This document shows positions 31,214-39,547 of a stretch of 64,000 nucleotides of DNA, in pieces. The stretch's first letter is position 1; every line of letters begins with the position of its first letter. A model generated the notes under the pieces. It worked only from the letters and a program-made list of their open reading frames with translations, ran no database searches and had not been told where the DNA came from. Source of the stretch: Pseudomonas sp. B28(2017) (GTDB lineage: Bacteria > Pseudomonadota > Gammaproteobacteria > Pseudomonadales > Pseudomonadaceae); the NCBI RefSeq assembly GCF_002113025.1, contig NZ_NEJH01000002.1, forward strand, positions 124,001-188,000. Reading direction: 5' to 3'. Made by a program: the position numbers and the translations under genes.

Positions 31214-32143
31214 ATGAACCTGAAGTTTCTCGAGACCTTTGTCTGGGTCGCCCGACTCAAGAGTTTCCGCCTGACCGCCGACAAGCTCTTCACCACTCAG
31301 GCCTCGATCTCCAGTCGCATCGCAGTGCTTGAAGGTGAGCTCGGGGTAAAGCTGTTCCTGCGTGATTCGCGCGGCGTGAGCCTGACGCCCGAAGGCCTGA
31401 AAGTGCTCGATTATGCCGAGCAGATGATGGACACCATGCAGGCGCTCAAACAGTCGATCGAAACCCGTTCGAGCAAGGCTGGGCGTGTGCGCATCGGCGT
31501 GATGGACACGGTGATCCACACCTGGCTCAGCCCGTTGGTGGCACAGATGACCGATCACTACCCCTTGGTGGAAATCGAGCTGGTGGCTGATACGTCGCTC
31601 AACCTCTGCGATCAGCTGCAAAAAGGCTTTCTCGATGTGATCCTGCAAACCGATTTGCTGCGCCAGGAAAGCGTGCGCAGCCTGGAGCTGGCCAGCCACC
31701 CCATGGGCTGGATCGTCGCCAGCAATTCCCTGTACAACCGCGAGTATTCAGGCGTCGCCGATCTGGCGAATGAGCGGATCATCACCTACTCGAAAAACTC
31801 CCATCCGCATCAGGAAGTGCTCGCCCTGATGCAAGCCAATGGCGTGATGGCGCCGCGACTGAACTGCGTGAATTCGGTGTCGGCGATTACCCGCTTGTTG
31901 CGCGATGGCTTCGGTATCGGTGCCTTGCCACCGGTGCTGGTGGCCGAGGAACTGGCGCGCGGCGAATTGACCTTGCTGGACATCGATCAACGACCACCCG
32001 ACTTGCAGGTAGTGGTGTCGTGGCGGGTGGGTGTTGAGTGGGTCGAGGAGATTGTGGCGTTGTGTCAGCGCGTAGTGGAGCACTATGCGCAGAAGATGGG
32101 CGAGCACTACATGGTCTTGAGCAAACCCCTGGCCAGCCTCTGA
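31214..32143 (+). CDS. LysR-type transcriptional regulator, divergent to the transporter-pxp operon
   Basis: A 309-residue LysR regulator. The N-terminal winged helix is FLETFVWVARLKSFRLTADK followed by TTQASISSRIAVLE, and the effector domain starts near residue 90 (GRVRIGVMDTVIHTW). It is transcribed away from the MFS-pxpABC genes, the usual arrangement for a regulator of its neighbours. A near-palindrome ATAAG-N5-TTTAT (31196-31210) just before its ATG is a possible autoregulatory site. Effector unknown, perhaps 5-oxoproline. Confidence 0.88.
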   Translation: MNLKFLETFVWVARLKSFRLTADKLFTTQASISSRIAVLEGELGVKLFLRDSRGVSLTPEGLKVLDYAEQMMDTMQALKQSIETRSSKAGRVRIGVMDTVIHTWLSPLVAQMTDHYPLVEIELVADTSLNLCDQLQKGFLDVILQTDLLRQESVRSLELASHPMGWIVASNSLYNREYSGVADLANERIITYSKNSHPHQEVLALMQANGVMAPRLNCVNSVSAITRLLRDGFGIGALPPVLVAEELARGELTLLDIDQRPPDLQVVVSWRVGVEWVEEIVALCQRVVEHYAQKMGEHYMVLSKPLASL

Positions 32144-32173
32144 AAAGGAATTCTCCACGCCACAAGTAGAAAT

Positions 32174-32192
32174 CACTATCATTTGCATTATT
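32174..32192 (+). promoter_or_regulatory. Possible Fur box upstream of the siderophore operon
   Basis: The 19 bases CACTATCATTTGCATTATT match the 19-bp Fur consensus at about 11 positions, including a complete CATTAT block. They lie in an AT-rich stretch 64-82 bases before the NIS synthetase ATG. Iron-dependent repression is expected for this kind of operon. Confidence 0.5.
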
Positions 32193-32255
32193 ATTTTAGA
32201 AATGTATTCTCTGCGCGCATTCAGCTAAACCACTGTCCAGAAGGAATCGGACTTG

Positions 32256-34178
32256 ATGCGCGCTTACACGCAAAAACAGCAGCAATTGCTCTCGCACTGG
32301 AGCGAAGCCCTCGGCACTCAGGCCTTCCAGTCCCACCGCATCACCCTCGACCATTTGAGCAATGCCCTGGAGCCCGCCGCCCAGCGCTGCTTCCAACGCC
32401 TGATCCAGGCGCTGTTTCGTGAAGGTCTGATCAACCCCGACATCTGCGAATACGACACCGACAGCCGTTGCTGGCTGCCACTTGGCGACGGTGCGCGCCT
32501 TTGCTTCGATCACCTGTCGGGCGGAAGAATGAACAGCTGGGACGTGCGTGGCAGCATCGTCCTGCACACCCTCGACAGCCTGCCCCACAAAATCCAGTTG
32601 CCCAGCGAACTGCTCGCGCACCTCAGCACCCGGCTCAACCCGCCCGCCTCCCCGCAGGTACTGGAACGTCTGGCCCGCGAGCTGGACGACAGCTACAGCA
32701 ACGACACCCTGTGCCTGGCGTTCCACCATGGATGGACCGAGCGCCTGAGAGAGCAGATCGACACCGAGCACGACGACAATCTGCTTGCCTGGCTCAAAGC
32801 CAGCCCCGACCACCAGAACCCGACGTCATTGCTCGAACAATGGGGCACGCTCGGCCATCCCTGGCATCCGAACTACAAGACCAAACTGGGCTTGAGCGCT
32901 GCGCAGGTCATCGCTTTCTCGCCGGAATTCGAAGCAAGTTTTCCAATTGTGCTGTGTGCCCTGCACCGTCAGTACGCGCACGTCGAATCACTGGCCGGCA
33001 CCGGCGATTACTGGGACTGGTGGCAGGGCCACTTCCCGCAGGCCGCTGAACAATTGCAGCACCATTTGCAGCAACGGGGCCTGGAGGTAACGGACTACCT
33101 CCCGCTGCCATCGCACCCATGGCAAGCCAATGAAGAATTGCCCAATTCGTTCGCCAACGAGATCGCCGACAACCTGCTGATCATCACCGACATCGTTGCC
33201 TTCACTGGCCACCCGACCATGTCCTTCCGCACGGTCGTACCAGAGGCGAGCCGCGTTGCGCCGATGGTCAAGCTGCCGGTGGCCTTGCGACTGACCAGCG
33301 TGCAGCGCACCGTGTCGCCGCGCTCGGCCCGGATGGGGCCACGCATCAGCCAATTGATACTGCAGATTCTCGATCATGAACCGCAGATTCAGCGCCTGCT
33401 GAACATCGTGCCGGAGCGCATCGGCGTGCACTACGCGCCACAACCGGCCAATGACGAACGGTCCCGGCATGCCGCCGTGCTGTACCGCGACAACCCGCTG
33501 ACGCTGCTGCAAGAAGGCGAACTGGCCGTGCCGGTCGGCAGCCTGTTCGCCGTCAACGAATTCGAACAGCCGTTGCTGCGTGACTGGGTGCAACTGGCTC
33601 AGGGCCGTGACGACAGCGAGGCCATGCTGGCGTTCTTCGATGATTACCTGTCGATTGCCGTCCCGAGCCTGCTGGGCATCTACCTGATGTATGGCGTAGC
33701 GTTCGAAGCGCACCAGCAAAACAGCTTCATGGTGATGGGTGCTGACGGACAGTTGAATCGGCTGCTGCTGCGTGACTTCGGTGACATCCGCATTGATCGT
33801 AAAACCCTGCACGCCAAGGGTCTGGATATCCAGCTGTACGATCCGAAAATGACCCTGTACGACGACGCCGGTTTTGTCCGCGACAAGCTCCTGCACACCA
33901 CGTTCATGTGCCACCTCGGTGAGTTGACGCTGCTCTGCGCCCGCCACTGGAATGTGCCGGAAAACATCCTTTGGGAGTGCTTGGCCAAGCACGTTGAACA
34001 GTGCTTCGAGAGCGTTCGCGAGCACGTCGAACCGGCACGCTGGGCAAGCGAGCGTCAGGCCCTGCTGGAACAGGATTGGCCGGCCAAATCGTTCATGCGC
34101 ATGCGCTTGCACGACAGCCACGCCGACATCGTCGGACGCCTGAGCAATCCGCTGCGAACCAACGCCGATGCTTGCTGA
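32256..34178 (+). CDS. NIS siderophore synthetase (IucA/IucC family)
   Basis: ATG 32256 (MRAYTQKQQQ) with AAGGA upstream gives 640 residues. The ATP-binding LGHPWHPNYKTKLG near residue 205 and MVKLPVALRLTSVQRT near 340 are the signature segments of IucA/IucC ligases; the C-terminal FhuF-like part ends with an HDSHADIVG stretch. These cytoplasmic enzymes join a carboxylate such as citrate or 2-oxoglutarate to an amine or alcohol with ATP. It is the only synthetase in the locus, so the product may be a simple symmetric or short siderophore of rhizoferrin-like type; that is inference. It overlaps the exporter gene by 11 bases. Confidence 0.9.
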   Translation: MRAYTQKQQQLLSHWSEALGTQAFQSHRITLDHLSNALEPAAQRCFQRLIQALFREGLINPDICEYDTDSRCWLPLGDGARLCFDHLSGGRMNSWDVRGSIVLHTLDSLPHKIQLPSELLAHLSTRLNPPASPQVLERLARELDDSYSNDTLCLAFHHGWTERLREQIDTEHDDNLLAWLKASPDHQNPTSLLEQWGTLGHPWHPNYKTKLGLSAAQVIAFSPEFEASFPIVLCALHRQYAHVESLAGTGDYWDWWQGHFPQAAEQLQHHLQQRGLEVTDYLPLPSHPWQANEELPNSFANEIADNLLIITDIVAFTGHPTMSFRTVVPEASRVAPMVKLPVALRLTSVQRTVSPRSARMGPRISQLILQILDHEPQIQRLLNIVPERIGVHYAPQPANDERSRHAAVLYRDNPLTLLQEGELAVPVGSLFAVNEFEQPLLRDWVQLAQGRDDSEAMLAFFDDYLSIAVPSLLGIYLMYGVAFEAHQQNSFMVMGADGQLNRLLLRDFGDIRIDRKTLHAKGLDIQLYDPKMTLYDDAGFVRDKLLHTTFMCHLGELTLLCARHWNVPENILWECLAKHVEQCFESVREHVEPARWASERQALLEQDWPAKSFMRMRLHDSHADIVGRLSNPLRTNADAC

Positions 34179-35379
34179 TGGTCGTGCGTTGCGGCTGCTG
34201 ATCGTCATCCAGTTTGTCTCCATGGGTGCCATGGAAATGAGCGGCCCGTTCTGGCCATTGCAGATCCAGCATCTGCTTGGGCCAGAGGGCGCCGGCTACA
34301 CAGCGCTGCTATCGGCGCTGGTCTACGCCGGCCCGATGCTGGCGGCCATGCTGCTGACGCCCGCGTGGGGGCGTTTAGGTGATCGCACCGGGCACAAGCC
34401 GATGATCGTTCGGGCGTTGCTGGCACTTGCGCTGTGCCAAGGGCTGGCGGCTATTAGCCTCGACCCATGGCTGCTGGTGGGCATTCGCGTGATGCAAGGC
34501 GCATTGGCCGGGTTTCTCGCCGCCGCGCAAGCCTATGCCCTGGCCTGCTGCGACAGTTCCCGGCGCGGTCACACCCTGGCCCGTCTGCAATCGGCGACCG
34601 CCGTCGGCTCGTTGATCGGCCCGATACTGGGCGGCTGGTTGATGGACATCTCGGGGTTTGCCCTGCTCTGTCATGGCGCGATGGCGATTTGCCTGCTGTG
34701 TGCACTGGGGAGTTTTTTCCTGCCGGCCGACAAGGCGCGAGCCTCGACGAAGAAACCGGTGGCGCCGGTGGCCCTGCCTAAAGGCTGGCTCGGTGGAATC
34801 CTGCTGGTGATCGTGCTGATTCAAGCCGCGAAGATGATGCCCCAACCCTTCTACGCGCTGTACGTCGCCGACATTCTGCACGCGCCGGGCTGGCTGATCG
34901 GTGCCACTTACGCGGCGAGCGCCGCGACCCTGGCGATTAGCGCACCGCTGTGGGGGCGTCTGTTCGACCGCTGGCAGCCGGCCTACACCTTGCGCGTCAT
35001 CGAAGGCGTTGCCTGGCTCTGTGCCCTGACGCTGGCGGCCACGGCTCTGGCTAACGAATGGCTGGGTTTTCTCGTCAGCCGGTTGGTCTGGGGCATCTGG
35101 CAAGGCGCACTGCTCCCCGTCGCCTATGCACTGATCGCCAACACCGTGTCCTCAAGCCAGCAGGGTTTTGCCCTCGGCCTGGGCAACAGCGCGGCCAAGG
35201 CTGGAGCCCTGCTCGGTACCGTCCTCGGCGGGATCTGCATGGGGCTGGTCGGGCTGGCCCACAGTTTCTGGCTGGTGGCGTTGACCTACGCACTGGCCGC
35301 CATCGGAATTCGCTGGGTGCGCTCATTCACCTCCATACCCGGCCCCGCAATCGTATCCACCCACACTTATCACGACTAA
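34168..35379 (+). CDS. MFS siderophore exporter
   Basis: A 403-residue MFS protein with twelve membrane segments. The conserved loop GRLGDRTGHKPMIVRALL lies after TM2, and SATAVGSLIGPILGGWLMD in TM5 is an antiporter-type motif. It begins inside the 3' end of the NIS synthetase gene and is followed 15 bases later by the receptor gene, so it most likely exports the siderophore, as LbtB and FslB do beside single NIS synthetases. Confidence 0.87.
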   Translation: MLADGRALRLLIVIQFVSMGAMEMSGPFWPLQIQHLLGPEGAGYTALLSALVYAGPMLAAMLLTPAWGRLGDRTGHKPMIVRALLALALCQGLAAISLDPWLLVGIRVMQGALAGFLAAAQAYALACCDSSRRGHTLARLQSATAVGSLIGPILGGWLMDISGFALLCHGAMAICLLCALGSFFLPADKARASTKKPVAPVALPKGWLGGILLVIVLIQAAKMMPQPFYALYVADILHAPGWLIGATYAASAATLAISAPLWGRLFDRWQPAYTLRVIEGVAWLCALTLAATALANEWLGFLVSRLVWGIWQGALLPVAYALIANTVSSSQQGFALGLGNSAAKAGALLGTVLGGICMGLVGLAHSFWLVALTYALAAIGIRWVRSFTSIPGPAIVSTHTYHD

Positions 35380-35394
35380 AAAAAAGACCAATTC

Positions 35395-37506
35395 ATGACC
35401 CGAACCAAACTTTCCTTGTTGATTCCGCTGCTCGGCTCCGTCAGCGTCCAGACCTGGGCCGAGGACACCGAGCAGCAACCCGGCACATTGAACATGCAAG
35501 CCACCGTCGTTTCCGCGACTCGCAGCGAAGCGACCATTGCCTCGATTCCAGGCTCGGTCCAGGTGATCGACGAACAGCAGATCCGCGAACAGAGTGGCGC
35601 GGGGCGTCGGGTCTCCGACATCCTGGGGCAACTGGTTCCCGGCCTGGCGCCGTCCAGCGGCGGGATGAGCAACTTCGGCCAGACCCTGCGCGGGCGCAAC
35701 ATGCTGGTGTTGATCGACGGCGTGTCGCAGAACGCCACGCGTGACAACTTCCGCCAGCTCAACAGCATCGCACCGGCCAGTATCGAACGCATCGAGGTGG
35801 TTTCCGGCGCCAGCAGCATTTATGGTGCCGGTGCTTCGGGCGGCATCATCAACATCATAACCAAGCGCAATCAGGGTCAGGACCTTGCCTACAGCAGCAA
35901 ACTGGGTCTGACCAGCGGCAACAACCTCAACAACAAGGGTTTCGCCTACGAGGCCTTTCAGAGTGCGACCGGGCGCAAGGATGCCCTGGACTGGTACGTG
36001 TCCGCCGACCTGACCCAGCGCAACGATCAGTACGACGGCAACGGCAATCGCATCCCTCAGGACACCTCCCAGGGCAGCAACATGGACACCGAAACCTATG
36101 ACCTGCAGGGTCGTTTCGGTTACGAACTGGATGCCGACAAAAAACTCAGCCTGTCGCTGCAGGACTACAAGGACCAGCAGGACACTGGCTACACAAAAGA
36201 TCCGAAAAACCTGCAACAGGCCGTGGCGGTCAAGGGACTGAAACTCGACGACCAGCCCTACACCCATAACCAGGCGGCCAACCTCAACTACACCGACAAC
36301 GACTTCTACGGCCAGGGCCTGCAACTGGAAAGCTACTGGCGCCGGGCCGACGCGCTGTTCTTCCCGGACCTGTCGCGGGGCAAGGCCGGGATCGCCGACA
36401 ACAACAGCGTGCAGGATGTCTACGGCCTGCGTGCGGCCATCGACACGCCGTTGCCGGCCATCGGCAGCGCCACAGGCAACCTGGTCTGGGGCGCCGACTA
36501 TGATCACGAACGCTCCCGCCAACGCGGTGACCAATACACCCTCAATGGGCTGACCTACACCAAGACCGGCACCACTTACGAGCTGGGCCCGGATATCGAA
36601 ACCACCACCAAGGCGCTGTTCGGGCAGATGTCCTGGGACATCGGAGACTGGACCTTGCGTGGCGGTGTGCGCCGCGAATGGATCGAAAGCGAGGTCTCCG
36701 ACAGCATCGCTTACGGTCAGATCGTGCAGACTGGCGTACGCGCCATCCTGCCCGGTGACACGCTCAAATACGACGCGACGCTCTATAACCTGGGCGCGGT
36801 CTATCACCTGAGTGAACATCAGGACGTCTTCGCCAATTACAGCCAGGGCTTTTCGCTACCGGACATCCAGCGCTTCCTGCGTGATGTGAGCAGCACCTTC
36901 GACATCCAGAGCCTCAACGCCCAGGCGATCAAGGTCGACAGCTACGAGCTGGGCTGGCGCGGTGACTGGGACCGGTGGCAGGCCGACGTCACCGTCTATG
37001 AAAACACCTCGGACGTGACCCAGTTCTACGATGCCAACAGCCGTGTCTTGCGTCTGATCAACCAGAAGGAGCGGGTTCGCGGCATCGAAAACAGCCTGAC
37101 CTACCGCGCGACCGATCACTGGTCGCTGGGTGGCACCTATGCCTGGGCCAAGGGCGAGACCCGGCAGAACGGGAAATGGATCGATCTGCCGGCAACACGC
37201 ATTTCACCGGCCAAAACCACGCTGTTCGTCGGCTACAGCGAAGACGACTACAGCCTGCGCCTGCAAGGCATGCACCTGTCAAGTTACGATGCTGCCGCCA
37301 AGGACAACAATGGGCGCGACATCGAAGGCTATACGCTGGTGGACCTGCTCGGCTCCGTGTACTTGCCGGTCGGTCGTCTGGAAGGCGGGGTGTACAACCT
37401 GACCAACCGCACGTACGTCAACCTGTTCGCCCAGGCCAACGCCAAAGCGCCATTCCCCAACGCCGAAGGCCGTACCTTGAGCCTGGCTTATTCGATCGAT
37501 TGGTAA
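35395..37506 (+). CDS. TonB-dependent siderophore receptor
   Basis: A 703-residue outer-membrane receptor. A signal peptide (LSLLIPLLGSVSVQTWA) is followed by the plug domain (VVSATRSEATIASIPGSVQV, QTLRGRNMLVLIDGV, IERIEVVSGASSIYGAGASG) and a 22-strand barrel ending in aromatic W (YSIDW). It takes up the ferric form of the siderophore made by the two genes upstream, using TonB-ExbBD energy. No N-terminal signalling extension is present, so it does not itself act through a sigma/anti-sigma pair. Confidence 0.92.
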   Translation: MTRTKLSLLIPLLGSVSVQTWAEDTEQQPGTLNMQATVVSATRSEATIASIPGSVQVIDEQQIREQSGAGRRVSDILGQLVPGLAPSSGGMSNFGQTLRGRNMLVLIDGVSQNATRDNFRQLNSIAPASIERIEVVSGASSIYGAGASGGIINIITKRNQGQDLAYSSKLGLTSGNNLNNKGFAYEAFQSATGRKDALDWYVSADLTQRNDQYDGNGNRIPQDTSQGSNMDTETYDLQGRFGYELDADKKLSLSLQDYKDQQDTGYTKDPKNLQQAVAVKGLKLDDQPYTHNQAANLNYTDNDFYGQGLQLESYWRRADALFFPDLSRGKAGIADNNSVQDVYGLRAAIDTPLPAIGSATGNLVWGADYDHERSRQRGDQYTLNGLTYTKTGTTYELGPDIETTTKALFGQMSWDIGDWTLRGGVRREWIESEVSDSIAYGQIVQTGVRAILPGDTLKYDATLYNLGAVYHLSEHQDVFANYSQGFSLPDIQRFLRDVSSTFDIQSLNAQAIKVDSYELGWRGDWDRWQADVTVYENTSDVTQFYDANSRVLRLINQKERVRGIENSLTYRATDHWSLGGTYAWAKGETRQNGKWIDLPATRISPAKTTLFVGYSEDDYSLRLQGMHLSSYDAAAKDNNGRDIEGYTLVDLLGSVYLPVGRLEGGVYNLTNRTYVNLFAQANAKAPFPNAEGRTLSLAYSIDW

Positions 37507-37511
37507 TCAAG

Positions 37512-37537
37512 CAAGGAGCCGGCTTGTCGGCTCCTTG
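37512..37537. terminator. Inverted repeat between convergent genes (terminator)
   Basis: CAAGGAGCCG and CGGCTCCTTG form a perfect 10-base stem with a six-base loop six bases after the receptor stop. It lies between the receptor gene and a convergent gene, so it can serve both. The T-run is missing, so termination may be partial or Rho-assisted. Confidence 0.7.
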
Positions 37538-37550
37538 ACGTTCGACCGTG

Positions 37551-38093
37551 TTACAAACCGCGCAAATCCCGCTCTTCGATCGGTCGGCTCTGGCGCAGAC
37601 GCTTGCCACCCAGCACCACCCAGTCAATCAGCCGGAACAGGCATTCCAGGCCAAACGACAGCAGCAAGGCGCCGCTCATGCCCCAGACCATCGCTTCAGG
37701 CGTCAACAGGATCTGGTAGCTGTAGCCATTCCAGGTTTCCTTGCGGATGTCCGGATCAGCGGCCAGCACCACTTGCAGGAAGCGGATGTACCACGGCCCT
37801 TGCATCGCCTGGAATTGCTTGTCCAGTGCCAGTTGGCGGGTCAGCAGGTTGCTCAGGCTGTCGGCGTCGCTGCGAAAGATCGGGTCTTCGCTGGCGCGGT
37901 AATGGGCCACCAGGGCCTGCATGTCACCTTTGAAGAACTGATTGGCGGTGTTCTGAAAGCCGCTCAATCCGGCTTGCGCTTCGATCAGATGGGCTTCGAC
38001 CCGCTTGGCGTAATCGCCGATGAAGCCCGGCACCTGGACACCGATCAACAGGCCCGCCGCAAACAACACCAGCCGTAGATAACTGAGCAACAT
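37551..38093 (-). CDS. DUF2937 membrane protein
   Basis: ATG 38093 (MLLSYLRLVLFAAGLLIG), with AAGGA upstream, gives 180 residues. One membrane segment lies at the N-terminus and another near 145-165 (VWGMSGALLLSFGLECLF). The periplasmic-side region between is helical, and a basic tail ends the protein. It matches the DUF2937 pattern of small Pseudomonas inner-membrane proteins. Function unknown. It follows the amidotransferase gene by 11 bases, so the two probably form an operon. Confidence 0.75.
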   Translation of the reverse strand: MLLSYLRLVLFAAGLLIGVQVPGFIGDYAKRVEAHLIEAQAGLSGFQNTANQFFKGDMQALVAHYRASEDPIFRSDADSLSNLLTRQLALDKQFQAMQGPWYIRFLQVVLAADPDIRKETWNGYSYQILLTPEAMVWGMSGALLLSFGLECLFRLIDWVVLGGKRLRQSRPIEERDLRGL

Positions 38094-38104
38094 GCAAGGA
38101 GTCC

Positions 38105-38881
38105 TTATTCGGTCGTGCCCTGACTGACGCATTCGCCGCGTCGCCACAGGCTCCATTGACCCGGTTCGTAACGGGTCCAGGTTTCGTTTTCGGTCAGGGG
38201 TTCGGTGGCGATGACGGTGACCACATCGTTAGGGGTGGTTTCGGCCTGAAAATCGACGATCACGTCGACATCTTTCAAGCGCGCCGGGCCAAACGGTGCA
38301 CGACGGGTGATCTGCGCCAATTTGGTCGAGCAATAGCAGAACAGCCAGTCGCCGTCGCTGAGCAGGCAGTTGAACACACCTTTGCTGCGGTATTCGGCGC
38401 AAGCGGCCACCAGATCCGGCAGCAACGCTTCGACCTCGACCGGCTCGGGGAACGCCGCACGCACGCGGTTGAGCAAATCGCAGAACGCCGCTTCGCTGTC
38501 GGTATCACCCACCGGGCGATAGAAACTGGTCGCTGGCTGAAAGTCCGCCAACTGGCCGTTATGGGCGAAACACCAGTTGCGGCCCCACAACTCGCGCACG
38601 AACGGATGGGTGTTGGACAGGCAGACCTTGCCTACGTTGGCCTGGCGGATGTGCCCGATCACCACTTCGCTCTTGATCGGATAGCGCTGCACCAGGTTCG
38701 CGACTTCCGACTCGCAGCTTGCCGCCGGGTCCTGGAACAGCCGCAGCCCACGGCCTTCATAGAAGGCAATGCCCCAACCATCGCGGTGTGGGCCGGTGCG
38801 TCCGCCGCGCTGCATCAGCCCGGTGAAGCTGAACACGATATCGGTCGGGACATTGGCACTCATGCCCAATAACTCACACAT
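38105..38881 (-). CDS. Class II glutamine amidotransferase, YafJ-like
   Basis: ATG 38881 gives 258 residues starting [12 protein letters not shown], with Cys2 as the glutaminase nucleophile. [22 protein letters not shown] and CFAHNGQL are the substrate-binding motifs of the Gn-AT-II/YafJ family. There is no synthase domain, so the physiological acceptor of the ammonia is unknown. The frame is open upstream, but the family always starts at this Met-Cys. Confidence 0.87.
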   Translation of the reverse strand: MCELLGMSANVPTDIVFSFTGLMQRGGRTGPHRDGWGIAFYEGRGLRLFQDPAASCESEVANLVQRYPIKSEVVIGHIRQANVGKVCLSNTHPFVRELWGRNWCFAHNGQLADFQPATSFYRPVGDTDSEAAFCDLLNRVRAAFPEPVEVEALLPDLVAACAEYRSKGVFNCLLSDGDWLFCYCSTKLAQITRRAPFGPARLKDVDVIVDFQAETTPNDVVTVIATEPLTENETWTRYEPGQWSLWRRGECVSQGTTE

Positions 38882-38913
38882 GCTCGGACTCTCGCTCAAT
38901 CGCAGGGGCAAGG

Positions 38914-39411
38914 TTACAAACGGGGTTCGACTCGCATCCGCTGAGGATTGCTCGGCACGGGTGGACGACCGTAACGATCATCGCCGGCACCGCCGAACGG
39001 TTGATCATCCTCAGGCTCGTCGGCACGGACGGCGGCTTTGCTGACAGCCTCACGCTCCTTGCGGGCGTTGGAGGCGCGTTCGATGGGGAAACGGATCGCC
39101 ACCAGCACCAGATAGAGGCCGAATGCGATCATGCCGTACATGAACAGATCGGAAATCGCCCGCCAGGCGTTATTGCCGACCTTGAACAGCAGGTCGAGCG
39201 CAGTAATGGCGACGGCCGGTGCGACTTTTTCCTTGACCGGATCGATGATGGTCGGGCTGAACAGCAACACGGCCATCGCCAGCCGCAGCGGCTCACGCAG
39301 CCAACGCCACATCCAGCGGGTCAAGCGCATCCACACCAACAGGCAGCCCAAAGCGGCAAAGGCGTAGAGGCCCCAAGCGATCAGATAGTCGTTCTCGGTC
39401 ATGGTGTCCAT
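38914..39411 (-). CDS. Conserved hypothetical membrane protein
   Basis: A 165-residue protein ([21 protein letters not shown] 39402 is an alternative). Three hydrophobic segments are visible at about 10-28, 42-58 and 90-110 ([18 protein letters not shown]). The C-terminal 50 residues are charged and disordered-looking ([19 protein letters not shown]). I recognise no family. It starts 137 bases from the divergent ptrB gene. Confidence 0.65.
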   Translation of the reverse strand: MDTMTENDYLIAWGLYAFAALGCLLVWMRLTRWMWRWLREPLRLAMAVLLFSPTIIDPVKEKVAPAVAITALDLLFKVGNNAWRAISDLFMYGMIAFGLYLVLVAIRFPIERASNARKEREAVSKAAVRADEPEDDQPFGGAGDDRYGRPPVPSNPQRMRVEPRL

Positions 39412-39547
39412 GGCAAGGCAGGCAAAGAGGCGCTTATGATAACGGCTTTTCGCCCATCAGGCTGCATCAATGGCAGTCAAGCACCTGATGGAGCCTGTGG
39501 GTACAGGTTGCGAAGCCCCTATTGCGTACACTGTTCGAGAGCCCTTC

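Noticed and set aside
35323..36819. A 498-codon frame antisense to the TonB receptor
   Set aside because: Shadow of a receptor with signal peptide, plug and terminal aromatic residue.
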